Shown piece by piece: positions 31,965 through 42,753 of a DNA stretch of 64,000 nucleotides. The notes beneath the pieces were generated by a model, which made no database searches, had not been told where the DNA came from, and was given only the letters and a program-made list of their open reading frames with translations. Both the position numbers and the translations under genes were made by a program. Source of the DNA: Epithemia pelagica (Eukaryota > Bacillariophyta > Bacillariophyceae > Surirellales > Surirellaceae); assembly GCA_946965045.2 (NCBI GenBank), contig OX337232.1:2418001-2482000 (forward strand), given 5' to 3'. Numbering within the stretch: position 1 is the stretch's first letter; the number at the start of each line of letters is the position of its first letter.

Positions 31965-32524
31965 GGCAGCTCAACTATCCGAAAAACACCTCGATCCGTG
32001 TAGGGTGGAACTCAACGCCAAGGATGGACGAAGAGTGTGACGTATGGAGTTGGATCAATCAATTGATTGATAAAGGTAAAGAGTATCGGCTTCTTTGGAC
32101 GATGTTCTCAGCGTCATATGAAACGACTTCTAGAGGAGCATATCGGACGCAAGCGCGTCGTAACGGACACGTGCTCCACCTATGGATGGATCTCGAGCAA
32201 CAATAGCAAATACCGAGTACTGCTATGAATCTCCGAAGGCGCAAAGGACGAATGATTGATGGTGGAGACAAAATCTACCAAAAATGTGAGAGGGATAAAT
32301 TCCCTCCGAAAAATACAGTCCGGCGCGGATTCTTACGTATCCAACGGTTAAATTGTCCAAAACCGTTAATCAACGGTCCGAAAGGGGCGTTTATGTCTCA
32401 TAGCCCTATCACTATCATGCCTACTACCTACCTCCTACTCCTCTAGGAGGATCCACAAAACCAAATATAGTTTGATGATTCATGTCTATTATTCTCTCGA
32501 TCCTGGTCTTTCGAAATGGACCGT
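31965..32524. other. Intergenic region, same strand
   Basis: About 560 bases upstream of the fluoride channel start and downstream of the methyltransferase stop, so it should hold the channel gene's promoter. No coding signal seen. Confidence 0.3.
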
Positions 32525-33946
32525 CTATGCTTCGAGGACTCGGACAACAGCCTGTTTGGTTGCCAAACTAAAGGCAAGGTACTCATATTTCCACCCAAAC
32601 CGATTGCAACACTCTCTCCATGCTCGAAATTCATCTTGACGCCATGTCGGATGTCCCATGTATTCATCAAAGACCAGAACCGTCCCGGGCACCAATCTTC
32701 CATGCATCCGTTCCAAAATATCGAGTGTGCTCGAATACAGATCACAGTCCACATTGGCGTAGGCAAGAAACGCATCTTCTCCCGATTGTTCCAAAAATGG
32801 AGTAATGGTATTCCCAAACAAGCCCTTGTGAAAATAAACCTTCCCCTCTATACTAGGAACAATACCACCTGTGGAGTATGAGCCGGCGGGCTCGTTGCCC
32901 CAGGCTTGTGGCAGTCCGGTAAATGTGTCAAATCCATGCACGGCAACGTCCAATGGCAAGAGCTCTTGCGTCATGCGAAGACTGCGTCCGGATCCCACCC
33001 CAAATTCCGTGACCAATCCCCCTTGTTCAATGAGTGGCATGGCCGCTGTCAAGGCAATTTCCAACATGCCACGTGTTCCCAAATACAAATTCAATTCTCG
33101 ATTGGGAACGTTTCGCGTGTGCCACCTCACATAGCCCCAGGAGTCGACCAAACAGGCGTAGATGGATTCTTGTCGTCGTAGCTTTTCAAAGAGTTCCTCA
33201 GCTTCCTGGTCCTGCCCCAATCGTTCCAGAGCAACGGCTAACCGAAAGGTGGTTTCCATGTTACCGGGAGACAGTACGAGAGCGGTACGGTAGGCTTCCA
33301 CGGCTTCCAACAAGGACCGTCCCCCACGCGCGGCCTCGAGACTTTGTCCGATTCCATTGTAGCTTGCCGCCGACGGATGCGGATCGGCCATGGATGCTTC
33401 CTTAAACAACCGCACGGCTGCTTTGGGGTAGCCCAAGGCGTCCCAGCTCAAAAATCCCAGTCGCAGACAGGCGTAGGCTAAAATAATGGAGCACTCTTTT
33501 TCCGGAAGCGATGTCACATGTCCAAACTCCCCCTCTTTGGAACAATCTAAAAAACATTGGTACAAGGTGGCCGCTTCATGAAAGGCCGCACTGGCTCGGC
33601 GTGCCTGCCCGTTCTTTTCCAATTGAATGCCCAGACGAAATGCTCGATCTGCTTGACCCACGAGCGAATTCCAAGCGACATCACCCGATACGAGCTCTGT
33701 CACTTGACTTTGAGCAGATGTCCATAAGCGAGTTGTTGTTGTTGTTGTGGAAGAGGATGCGATCGACCATGCATTTTTTCGTGCGGCTGAATAGGATGGC
33801 CGATCGGGAGATGCTGCGAATCGATGGTACGAGTTACCATTCCGAGCCTTCGCGGCAAATGGCCACGTTCCAGTATGTGGTTGGAACCCTCGTACGGCTT
33901 GTGGAAAGAGAACCAGCACGAATGATGCGAGGATTGCAACAATCAT
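32525..33946 (-). CDS. TPR and TylF-like SAM-dependent methyltransferase, signal-peptide protein
   Basis: A single exon. The frame is open from 34051, but I prefer the ATG at 33946, giving 473 residues that begin with a signal sequence (MIVAILASFVLVLFPQAVRGFQ). The site before GFQPHTG, followed by a basic/Ser-rich region, suggests plastid or secretory targeting. The middle contains TPR-like helical repeats (AFRLGIQLEKNGQARRASAAF, YNGIGQSLEAARGG, AYRTALVLSPGNMETTFRLAV). The C-terminal 200 residues resemble the TylF/MycF class of O-methyltransferases: EFGVGSGRSLRMT (SAM motif), VHGFDTFTGLPQAW, YANVDCDLYSSTLDIL and VLVFDEYMGHPTW. The methyl acceptor cannot be inferred. It is divergent from the phosphatase gene that starts 136 bp away. 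Confidence 0.82.
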   Translation of the reverse strand: MIVAILASFVLVLFPQAVRGFQPHTGTWPFAAKARNGNSYHRFAASPDRPSYSAARKNAWSIASSSTTTTTTRLWTSAQSQVTELVSGDVAWNSLVGQADRAFRLGIQLEKNGQARRASAAFHEAATLYQCFLDCSKEGEFGHVTSLPEKECSIILAYACLRLGFLSWDALGYPKAAVRLFKEASMADPHPSAASYNGIGQSLEAARGGRSLLEAVEAYRTALVLSPGNMETTFRLAVALERLGQDQEAEELFEKLRRQESIYACLVDSWGYVRWHTRNVPNRELNLYLGTRGMLEIALTAAMPLIEQGGLVTEFGVGSGRSLRMTQELLPLDVAVHGFDTFTGLPQAWGNEPAGSYSTGGIVPSIEGKVYFHKGLFGNTITPFLEQSGEDAFLAYANVDCDLYSSTLDILERMHGRLVPGTVLVFDEYMGHPTWRQDEFRAWRECCNRFGWKYEYLAFSLATKQAVVRVLEA

Positions 33947-34081
33947 TCTCTTACGGTTCGCGACGGTCGAGAGTGAGATTTGCGTCTCGTCGTTCTCAGA
34001 CAGATCGGCATTCCAACATCTTTTGTGCGACTGATGATGGATGCGTGACAAAAAAACGTGACGCAGTGTGCTCCTTCAACA

Positions 34082-34858
34082 ATGGGATTTCCCCCGCCAA
34101 AAATTCAACAATGGATGTTCTATATGCCGTATACCTTCATCTGCTTGACATCCCTCGCCCTCATGGGTCAGGTTAAGAGCCAGGCGAACGAGGCATTTGG
34201 TGTGGGGGCCCTCAATTTCATGCTTGTCTCCGGCTACCTCGTCGGTCAGGTCGGGAATCACTACGTCAAGATCATTTCCTTCTACCTGAACATTGTTGGT
34301 CTTTTAGTTCTTATCGCTAGACGTGATATCCGATCAGCCTTACTATTGATTGCGCTCTACTGGATCCCAGCTTGTACGTTTGTGTTTATTTCCCTTCTTC
34401 TTCCTTCGATATCGGAAATTTGCTCTGGAAGTTTATACGTGAGCAACTCGCTGGCAGCGACATCCGTACAATGGCCCGAAAAGTTTGGCATTACTCATAT
34501 TTTAGACCTGACGGGAAAAGGGAACCATAAGAGCAGTGCTTGTATCAAACGTGTCAGGGTCAAAGACTCTCTGGGAAGTCAAGGGAGTCTCGCTTCAGTC
34601 ACGGACGAGTGCATGGCCTTTGTCCAAAATGCCATTCAGGAGAATGGAGTCGTTTTGGTGCACTGCTTCGCGGGACAATCTCGTTCGGCCGCCTTTGTGG
34701 TGTATTATCTCATGGTTGAACAGGGATTGAGCCTTGTGGAAGCGTACAATCTGGTTCAGAGCAAGAGGCCCACTATCGATGTGAGCTCGGACCACATGGG
34801 TCCTCTCCATGAGTTGGACAAACGCCGAAGGGACCCACAACACAAAAAGACTTGCTAA
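34082..34858 (+). CDS. Membrane-anchored dual-specificity protein phosphatase
   Basis: A single exon of 258 residues from ATG 34082; the frame extends to 34058 without an ATG. The N-terminal 110 residues hold three or four hydrophobic spans (FICLTSLALMG, ALNFMLVSGYLVGQVG, IISFYLNIVGLLVLIA, ALLLIALYWIPACTFVFISLLLP). The C-terminal half is a dual-specificity phosphatase domain: FGITHILDLTGKG, the likely general-acid segment VKDSLGS, then the P-loop HCFAGQSRS (HCX5R, near residue 193) and EAYNLVQSKRPTID. The nucleophile Cys and the Arg are intact, so it should be catalytically competent. The phosphatase domain presumably faces the cytosol. Substrate unknown; it could act on phosphoprotein or on phospholipid/glycan. 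Confidence 0.85.
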   Translation: MGFPPPKIQQWMFYMPYTFICLTSLALMGQVKSQANEAFGVGALNFMLVSGYLVGQVGNHYVKIISFYLNIVGLLVLIARRDIRSALLLIALYWIPACTFVFISLLLPSISEICSGSLYVSNSLAATSVQWPEKFGITHILDLTGKGNHKSSACIKRVRVKDSLGSQGSLASVTDECMAFVQNAIQENGVVLVHCFAGQSRSAAFVVYYLMVEQGLSLVEAYNLVQSKRPTIDVSSDHMGPLHELDKRRRDPQHKKTC

Positions 34859-35658
34859 TGGGGCTGTGTTTTGTTATCGATTGACAGCAGATACGGAGCA
34901 TGGAATCAGGTACATGGCAATATACACATGAAACAAGATGTGTCGGGGGTCGGGGCTGGCATTTGACCAGTTTCCACTATTGGAGCGCCATCCGACAAAA
35001 GACGTCGAGACATGACATACACACACGAGATCAAGACAAAAGGCCTCGTAACGGATATCCATCAATGTTCATTTTCGTCAAAAGGCGTGTCAGCCAGGGC
35101 ATCAACTCTGAGATTACCATATTTGTTCCGAGAGGAAGCCAAATGAGGAGATTGTCTGAATTCCGAAGGTTGAAGGAATAGCAACCCTCATGTGTTATAC
35201 CGCTGGTCAAAGTATGGAATTCGTGGTGATAAAGCAATCACAGACAAAGCTTTCTTGGTAGAGCGAGAGAGCCAAGAGTTCTTGTTTGGAGAGAGTGGAG
35301 GTGCTGTAGCACCACTCTTCTCTTTAAGCGTGTCGATTGAGGAACGAGACTGAAATCGAATTCAAATGTGCTTTGCCATTTGCCATGGTCCATTGTCCAT
35401 TGGATTAATGGTGGACGGACCCCTTTCCCATTTTGGATTTTCCCGAGAAACAGATACGGTATACGCGGGCGGGGCCTATCTTCTTTGTCGCATGGACATG
35501 TCGCATCCACGCTTTCTGCGGCGGCGGGAATGTTGAAATTTTATGGCGACATTTGATTGGTCTCACAAATCAAACGCATCCGACAAACGTCCATCCATGT
35601 GACACAAGGAACCAAAACACCAAAGACAATAGTCGCACCAGCGACAGCGACGAGCACC
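34859..35658. other. Intergenic region, same strand
   Basis: About 800 bases upstream of the vWA/alpha-kinase gene. Short frames on both strands show no protein-like features; nothing repetitive seen. Confidence 0.3.
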
Positions 35659-38600
35659 ATGGATTCGAACCTGACGGCCCACTCCGTATTGGAATCCACG
35701 CTCCATGATCGTGAACGACGACAAGAAAGACCAATTGACAAAATTACCTTGCAGGAAGCTCGTCGATATGGCATCAAGGATCTTCGGGGAGGCAAAAAGG
35801 GACGAATCCGATACTTGTACGCTGGCCATGTGTTTATCTACGATGAACGACAAAACAAGGCCATTACAAGCTACAAGTACGACCGCATTTGTGACTTGTA
35901 CCAACCAAACGACAAGAACAACCAGCAGCAAGGAGGTCCCGCAAGTCAAGAGTCCCGCCGTAAAAAGAAGAAGAAGCCCATCCAGTCCGGAACTCGATTT
36001 ACCAGACCCGTGTTGTTGGAAAAGAGCAAGGATCATTGCGATGCGGGCATTTTGAGTGCCCATCAAAGTGCCACCGAATTTGTCCAACAAAACTTTCATT
36101 TGTGGACCAGCCATACCGTTATTGTGGTAGACATGTCCGGATCCATGCGTGAAGACGATGTCAATGGGGCACGCTGTAGGGCCGATGGAGTCTGGACGAC
36201 CCTCGCACGCAACTTTTGTCGAGCCCAGCTCGAAGGTCAATCTAGTTGCATGTATGATGTTGTCAGTGTCATTGCCATGCGAACTCGTGCGCAAGTGGTG
36301 GTTTCGTGTGAACCCTTAACCTGGGTACTTTACAACAAATTGGTCCAGTTTCGCGAAGTGAGTCTTTGTCTTGTGTTTATTCATGTAATGGCTTTTTGAG
36401 TGGTTGACTGGCTCGCTGGATGTTTTCTTGTGAACAAGCAAACTCTTCTAACTTTTGGAATCTCTTTTGTAACCGCACCAAACCAACCACCACCAGTGGG
36501 AACATATGAAACCCGAAGGACCAGGGTTTTACAAACCGGCTCTGGAAAAGGCCGAGGAGCTTTTGAATCTCAATAATCATGGATCATGTGCCCTTTCTCT
36601 CGCGACGGCAAGCCATCCGACTTTTTCCAAAATGGCACTACAGAATTTGACCATCGAGAATACAGAAAAGTCGAAGAGAGTTTGGCCAAGACCTGCGGTA
36701 TGTTGGCCTCCCGCTTTGGTCGTCGATTGACCATCACCTGTATTGGAATGGCGGACGCGGATGAAAACTTTACAGCCTTGGAAAAAATGACTCAAGAAGC
36801 CAAGCAGTTTGGTGCTACGGCCACATTTCATCAGCCGTCCTTGAACACCGATTCCTTGTCGCAGATCATTTCCAGTTCGGTGGCGTCCTCTCTGTCCAGC
36901 AAGGCTGAATTGACCAGTCTCCAACACAACGACGCGGCAGCCAATCCGCAGGGCAAGACATTTCGTTCCGTTCGAATGGATGTCGAGCGGGAAAGACAAA
37001 ATACTCCGGAAAGCCAAAAACCGAGCCCTAGTCAGTGGCGCATTTTTCGCGAGTCCACGGACCAAACCGTGATTAGCGTATGGACGTGGAGCGACGAACA
37101 ACATGATTTTGCCAACATTATTGACACTCGGTGTCACAAGTGCTCTAAGCCCGTTGCCGATGCCAATTACAACATTTTGTCTAAAGGTGCTGGTGAAATG
37201 TGCAAGAAGTGCAAGGCATGCTTTTTCTGTGCACGCTGTGTCTCAGTGGGTCTTCTACGCACGCATCAAGAAGAAGATGATTGTCAAACGTGTTTGAGTG
37301 GTCGTCGAAACGGGTTTTTGGTTGGAAGCAACACTATCACCAAGAAAAGTAAAAGGAAGGGTGGCCGCACGACTTTCACATGTCCAGTCTCGTACAATGT
37401 CGCTTGGAAAAAGAAAGCTTTTGGAGAAGGAGCAGAACGACTGGCCTACAAGTTTCGCTTTGTCGATCCCACGGGGAAGAATTTTGTTGGGCCTGTCATG
37501 GTAGCCAAGGAGTCTCGATTTGTTGAGGACTTGCTCAATGAAAATGCGAAAGAGGACGACGAAGGAAGATCCACGCAACCACGACAAGAACAACAAGAGA
37601 ATTATCTACGTAGCCAGAAACATTCCTATCACAAAACCTTTATGAGGACGCAATCGATTGCGTCACTTTTTGCGTCGCGATTCAATGAAAGGATCGAACG
37701 CTTTCTCCCCCCAGACGCTCTGATCCATGTTCCCCGGATCGAGTTTGTCAAGCCTTTGATTTACGAATTAGAAGACAAGACCGGCCAAACGCACAACGTG
37801 TTGGTGGAACCATTGATTGAAGGTAAATATCAAAAGTTTAGTGACAACCATGGTGATTTAGCAGTGGACCAGAAACAAGAACAACAACATGGCGACTTCG
37901 GTAAAGAAAACAAGGGCATTGACCTCATTTCAGCAGCATTGTTGTTGGGACGCAAAGTTCCCACGACCGCCAGCACGGCAGGCTCCAAGTCGTACACGGC
38001 ATTGAATAGTAGTAGGAACCTCCTGGGGAACCATTACAACGCGCTCAAGGATGAGGATGTCGATGACGAAGACGAAAATGATGTTGAAAATGGAGGTCAG
38101 AGGGATTCGCCACAGAACCCTGGATTAGGCATGATTGAAGAGGGTGATGAAGAGGAGGACGAGGACGACTACGAAGATAGTGGTGAAGAGGATGAAGGTG
38201 AACAAGAATCAGGCAGCAGCGACGATGACGACGACGTGGATGAAGACAGACAAGGTGATTGTTTGGATTTTAATGCGGCATCGGTTCCCGACACGGATTA
38301 CTTGTCCGCGTTCAGTCACTACTCCTACGCCCTTAGTAGAGGCCATCTAATGGTTGTGGATTTGCAAGGCTCTCTTCAACACTCATCAAAAACGACCCCC
38401 ATTCAACAACAACCAAAACAAAAGAACAAACGACAAAGAAGAAAGAAAGACACAAAACAAGAGCAGGCAACGCATCAACCAAAACAAGAGTACTGTTCCC
38501 TGGTACCGCCGCCGCTGGAGGATCGAAAACGGTTTGTCTTGACCGATCCGGCCATTCACCAACGTCATCGTAACCGTTCTTACCATTTTTCCAACCTACA

Positions 38601-38784
38601 AAAGAAGCGACGGCAATTTGGTCGAACGGATTTGGGCGGTCGAGGGACGCGAGCCTTCTTTCAATCACATGAATGCAATGAAGTGTGCCGACTTTTACGA
38701 TTGGTCCGAGACAAGAAGAAGAAGACTACAGAACAACGACATGACGACAATGTTGACAAGGACAAGGAGGGTCCCATCGGTTGA
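35659..38784 (+). pseudogene. vWA / zinc-binding / alpha-kinase protein with a one-base frame break
   Basis: Exon 1 is 35659-36357 (233 codons; GAA|GTGAGT). The intron is 36358-36496 (139 bp, ends CACCAG). Exon 2 starts TGG at 36497. Exon 1 carries a vWA domain with the MIDAS motif VDMSGSM near residue 157. Exon 2 continues that domain (KPEGPGFYKPALEKAEELL) up to about 36595. There the frame must change by one base to continue as SRDGKPSDFFQNG, and the first frame otherwise stops. The break falls in the run ccctttctctcgcgac, where one more T would restore continuity, so a homopolymer error or a real one-base deletion are the options. Downstream are a Cys-rich zinc-binding segment (CHKCSKP, CKKCKACFFCARC) and an alpha-kinase domain: KAFGEGAERLAYKF, VMVAKESRF, VLVEPLIEGKYQKF, HLMVVDLQGSL, FVLTDPAIH and FFQSHECNEVCRLLRL. 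A highly acidic insertion splits the kinase domain. The arrangement resembles Dictyostelium VwkA-type kinases. Confidence 0.85.
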
Positions 38785-39302
38785 CGCTCATATCATTTTT
38801 AACAGTGGACTCATAGATTCAACAGGAAACGCAGCTGGGAGAGGCTCCAGATTCCAGATCCGGTTTCGTCAGTGATGGTATCGAGGTGGAGTCGTGGTAA
38901 ATTGATGCCACGGTGAAAGATATATATGGTCGACTCGAACTAAGCAGGTGAAAGTTTGTAGTTGCATCATATAATAATTGCAACATTTTGACATTCACCA
39001 TTCTTTTCTTCCTTTAAGATGGACATCTCTCGAAGCTGTAGATAATGATAGGAGATATTAATACAGGGCCAAGTACTACCTAGATAGAGATGAGATATAT
39101 CCTTACAGGAGTTTAGCAAAAAATGATAAGACAAAACATATCTCCATCACAACAACTGAACTTAATCATTCAAAGTGCTTTGAGTTTTTTGTGGCTTCAA
39201 AATTTATGGTCATAGTCTTCGGCAATCCGAGAACATTTGTACTTAGAATCAACAATGGGAAAAGTGATCAAATCAATGTGCGGTACACAAAACGTATCAT
39301 CT
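38785..39302. other. Intergenic region, convergent
   Basis: About 520 AT-rich bases between converging genes. No coding signal or repeat seen. Confidence 0.3.
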
Positions 39303-39746
39303 CTACTCGACAGTACTGCCTTCCAATTGAACCATGAGCTTTCGAAAGCTGTTACTTCGACGAGGTGGTTTCGGTGCTGCATCATCCAAAAGTGTCTTTC
39401 TTGGCTTGCGTCGGCTATTTTTAGTTGCAGGGTCACGAGTCGGTCGTGACATTCGAGCTTTGTCGGGGTACGTTTCATTCGTCCATCTAGACACTCCGTG
39501 GAGGAGAGTGTCACTTTTGGAGCGACTAGTGCCTCGCCTTGGCTCTCGCGGAAGTGAGGCCGATCTTGTTCTTTCCACACGTTTGCGACGGCCAATATCG
39601 TGCGAAAGGCAATTATCCACAACAATCGTTAGCGTGCTTTTCTGCATCATTTCTCGAATGTGCTGTGGCAAAAACATTAGTGCGTTCGATTGAGCCGACA
39701 TGCGTACATCCTCTTCGTTCTTCCCTCTCATGCCCATGATGGCCAT
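39303..39746 (-). CDS. Small basic Ser/Arg-rich hypothetical protein
   Basis: An intronless frame of 147 residues. It begins MAIMGMRGKNEEDVRMSAQS, then a helix-like block LMFLPQHIREMMQKSTLTIVVD, then a basic Ser/Arg-rich half (RTRSASLPREPRRGTSRSKSD) ending with DDAAPKPPRRSNSFRKL. The last motif resembles the DKTPxxPQRRxS repeats in the phosphodiesterase at 18738-24488. No family recognised. An overlapping plus-strand frame (39334-39693) looks like the shadow. Composition suggests a real protein with possible phosphorylation sites, but evidence is only moderate. Confidence 0.42.
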   Translation of the reverse strand: MAIMGMRGKNEEDVRMSAQSNALMFLPQHIREMMQKSTLTIVVDNCLSHDIGRRKRVERTRSASLPREPRRGTSRSKSDTLLHGVSRWTNETYPDKARMSRPTRDPATKNSRRKPRKTLLDDAAPKPPRRSNSFRKLMVQLEGSTVE

Positions 39747-41850
39747 TTTTGTTGCAACTGGTTTATGAGATGGAACGGAGAAGGTGTTTAATCGGGTTTA
39801 TTCTTGATACCAATCTTATGCTTTCTTGTGGCTGATGTAAATGCGTTCTTGCGTCCGGAGCGAGAGAGGCTTGAGATCTCAGAGAATGAGACGCCGCACA
39901 GGTTTTTGTCGTCCAAGTTTGTGGCGACAGATTTATGAGGGAACCATCGAAAATGTCTGGAAAAGGGAAAGCTTATTTCCCCTACCGATGTGCAATAACT
40001 AAGCTGTGACATGAACACAATTCTCTGAACCACTTCCGTATACAGCCCCTTCGAGAGGGGATAAAAAATCACTCCAGATTCCAGATTATGGGACAAAATG
40101 AGATCATCTATATGTTATTATAGCCCCTGAGCCAAAGAATCTTTCAGGGCCTGATGGCATTGAATATTGGGAATTGGGAAGAGTCTTGTTGTCATCGTAG
40201 AGCTGAGTAGTGGAGAAGTTTCTCACATGTCCCGTATTGTGTATTGGAGATCAGAGTACTCCCAAGCATCTGGAACTTAAAGATGGAGTTCTGACTCGTA
40301 GTGATCTCCCATAGGTCTTTATAGCTTGAACAACCTCTGTATGATCTGAATACTGGTTGGGATTTCCGAACCCTTCTTCATACTCGTACGAGTATTTATT
40401 ATTCTCACTAGTCATGGCGGCAGTCCCTTTCATTTAAGGCTTAATTATTTTCATATCTCTTTTATTATCAGGTATTTCCGCATGGGCGTGTCCCACCGTC
40501 CCACCCCCCAAGCCCATCATGCATTCGTCGTCGTCGCTCCAAGGCGCTGAAGATTGAAGATGCAGTACATTTGGCAAGTATGGTTCCTCTCCTCTGGCAT
40601 CAGCGAATCGATCTCTCAAAGAAAGATTGATTCTTGAATTTTTGGAAACGGAAGACGAGATTCTGACTTGACTAGATGCATCCGAATTTGTATTTGCTTA
40701 AGCCTGTGACGGGGACAACCAGCCTTCCATTTTCGATAGTGACCCGTCGACAAAGGCAACACGAACACAATCCGTCGGAAACGAATGTAGAGTGTGAAAA
40801 ATGTCCAGTTTGTGTTCACCCTGTTGCCATGTATGGGCTGGTCAATGTCATAATTGTTTTAACATTTCAACTAATAAGGACTGAAGGTTCCAGTTTAACA
40901 TATTGAGATGTTGATCAATGCACCAGACGAAAATCCTGAGCCTCCGACAGGCAACTAGACCCAAGATGAATGTTACGAATCATTGACTGGACTAGAACGT
41001 AAAAAAGTCTCCTCTCAACAGGCAACAGCACGGAATTGTCGATTGTTGAGAAAACACCGGAAAGAGTAAAGCAGCGGATTCTTTGCGACTGGACTACATT
41101 GGCTGCATCAATGCACTTCGCAAACGATAATGTACCGAGGGGGACCGTCCCCATCGTTGGGCATGTTGGTCCATGCATTCATATTCTACACTGAGCATCA
41201 TGGAAAGCTTCAGATCTCTGAGTTTGAACCGATAACATAACGTGTGGTGCACAACGTTTGTTGCATCTTTTTATAATCCATCCCTGATCATTTACCTGAA
41301 CAAGTCAACGACGTGGAGTTGATGATTATGCATCTTTTGGTTTCTTATCTGTGGGTAATTTGAAACAGTCTTTAAGGTCTTGATACAGTGCATCGACTCT
41401 ATACTTGCTCCCTTTCCACTGAGGTAGGAGTAGCAATTTTGTGGAACCAATCTGCCCCACTCTGGTTTGGCTCTCTAGCCAGACGGTCGGCAGGTGTCAT
41501 TCCCTCCAATCCGAAAACAGTACGGCAATCATATAATGCTTTGTTGCCGTTGACATTAGACATCCTTTGACCGCAACCTTTCTCATGCTGGCGAATGGTC
41601 GTAAGTCCTCCTCTTGTGGTAATTGGTCTCTACTAGAGGTAGCTAGCAACAGGACTAACTTCATGCAATTCCTGGCGGTCTCACCGACGAAATTTAAATG
41701 AGAGTATATGGTAAGTATAAGTACCGTACGCGCATGGAGTTGTTTACCCATTAGGCTCGTCCGTCGTCCGGACTGGAAGGGTTCACCAGGACCACGTAAA
41801 AATTTTAGTTTCTCGCGAAATTTCAATCTCCTCATTCAAGTGATTCCACG
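39747..41850. other. Intergenic region, about 2.1 kb, no gene called
   Basis: AT-rich sequence between the small basic protein and IMP4. Only short frames (up to 112 codons) without recognisable features. No inverted or tandem repeat of note. The promoters of both flanking genes should lie at its two ends. Confidence 0.4.
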
Positions 41851-42753
41851 ATGCCTCCGTCCTCCTCCAACGCGGCTTCGCATCGTCGACAAACTCGGTT
41901 GCGTCGAGAATATTTGTATCGCAAGAGCTTGGAGGGTCGAGAGAAGGTGGCTTATGAGAAAAAACGTCAAGTACGAGAAGCCTTGGCCGCGGGCAAGCCG
42001 TTGCCGACCGAATTGCGGGCGTCGTACGATGAACTCAAGGCGTCGGTGGATGCCGAAGACAAGAAAACCAGTGAACATGCCGTCCAGCGTACCCATGTCG
42101 ACGATGAATATGGAGATGCAGGATTGTTGGAACCACGTGTCTGTGTCACAACCAGCCGTGATCCATCGTCGCGATTGAAACAATTTGTCAAGGAAATCAA
42201 AGTCCTCATTCCCAATTCAACGCGGATCAATCGAGGGAACAATCGGGTGGATGAGTTGGTCGAATCCTGTCGGCAGTCGGAATTCAGTGACATTGTGATG
42301 GTTCAAGAAACACGAGGAGAACCAGATGGCTTGGTGATTTGTCACTTACCCTTGGGACCCACAGCCTTTTTCTCCTTGAGCAATGCCGTGTTGAGACACG
42401 ACTTGGATCCTCCGGCCGCGCCCATGTCCGAAGCCTACCCGCATATTGTCTTGCACAATTTCCAGACTGACTTGGGCCGTCGCGTTGGCAACATTTTGAA
42501 GTGTCTCTTTCCCGTTCCAAGAGCCGATACAAAACGTGTCATCACCTTTGCGAATGACAATGATTTCATCAGTTTTCGGCATCACATGTACAGCAAGCCT
42601 ACACATGACAGCGTCGCATTGCATGAAGTGGGACCGAGGTTTGAAATGCGCTTGTATCAGATTCGGTTGGGAACCTTGGATCAAAAGGAGGCCGACAATG
42701 AGTACGTTTTGCGCCCCTATCAAAATACAGCCACGAAACGACAGGTTCTGTAA
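41851..42753 (+). CDS. IMP4: U3 small nucleolar ribonucleoprotein protein IMP4 (Brix domain)
   Basis: A single exon of 300 residues, close to the usual length of IMP4. It is part of the U3 snoRNP/SSU processome and helps 18S pre-rRNA processing in the nucleolus. The N-terminus is a basic helix (RRQTRLRREYLYRKSLEGRE) typical of IMP4. The Brix domain starts at RVCVTTSRDPSSRLKQFVKE and includes IPNSTRINRGN, IVMVQETRGEPDGLVICHLPLGPTAFF, YPHIVLHNFQT, LGRRVGNILKCLFP and the terminal EVGPRFEMRLYQIRLGT. RPF1 and BRX1 are the related families, but the N-terminal block and length favour IMP4. Confidence 0.95.
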   Translation: MPPSSSNAASHRRQTRLRREYLYRKSLEGREKVAYEKKRQVREALAAGKPLPTELRASYDELKASVDAEDKKTSEHAVQRTHVDDEYGDAGLLEPRVCVTTSRDPSSRLKQFVKEIKVLIPNSTRINRGNNRVDELVESCRQSEFSDIVMVQETRGEPDGLVICHLPLGPTAFFSLSNAVLRHDLDPPAAPMSEAYPHIVLHNFQTDLGRRVGNILKCLFPVPRADTKRVITFANDNDFISFRHHMYSKPTHDSVALHEVGPRFEMRLYQIRLGTLDQKEADNEYVLRPYQNTATKRQVL

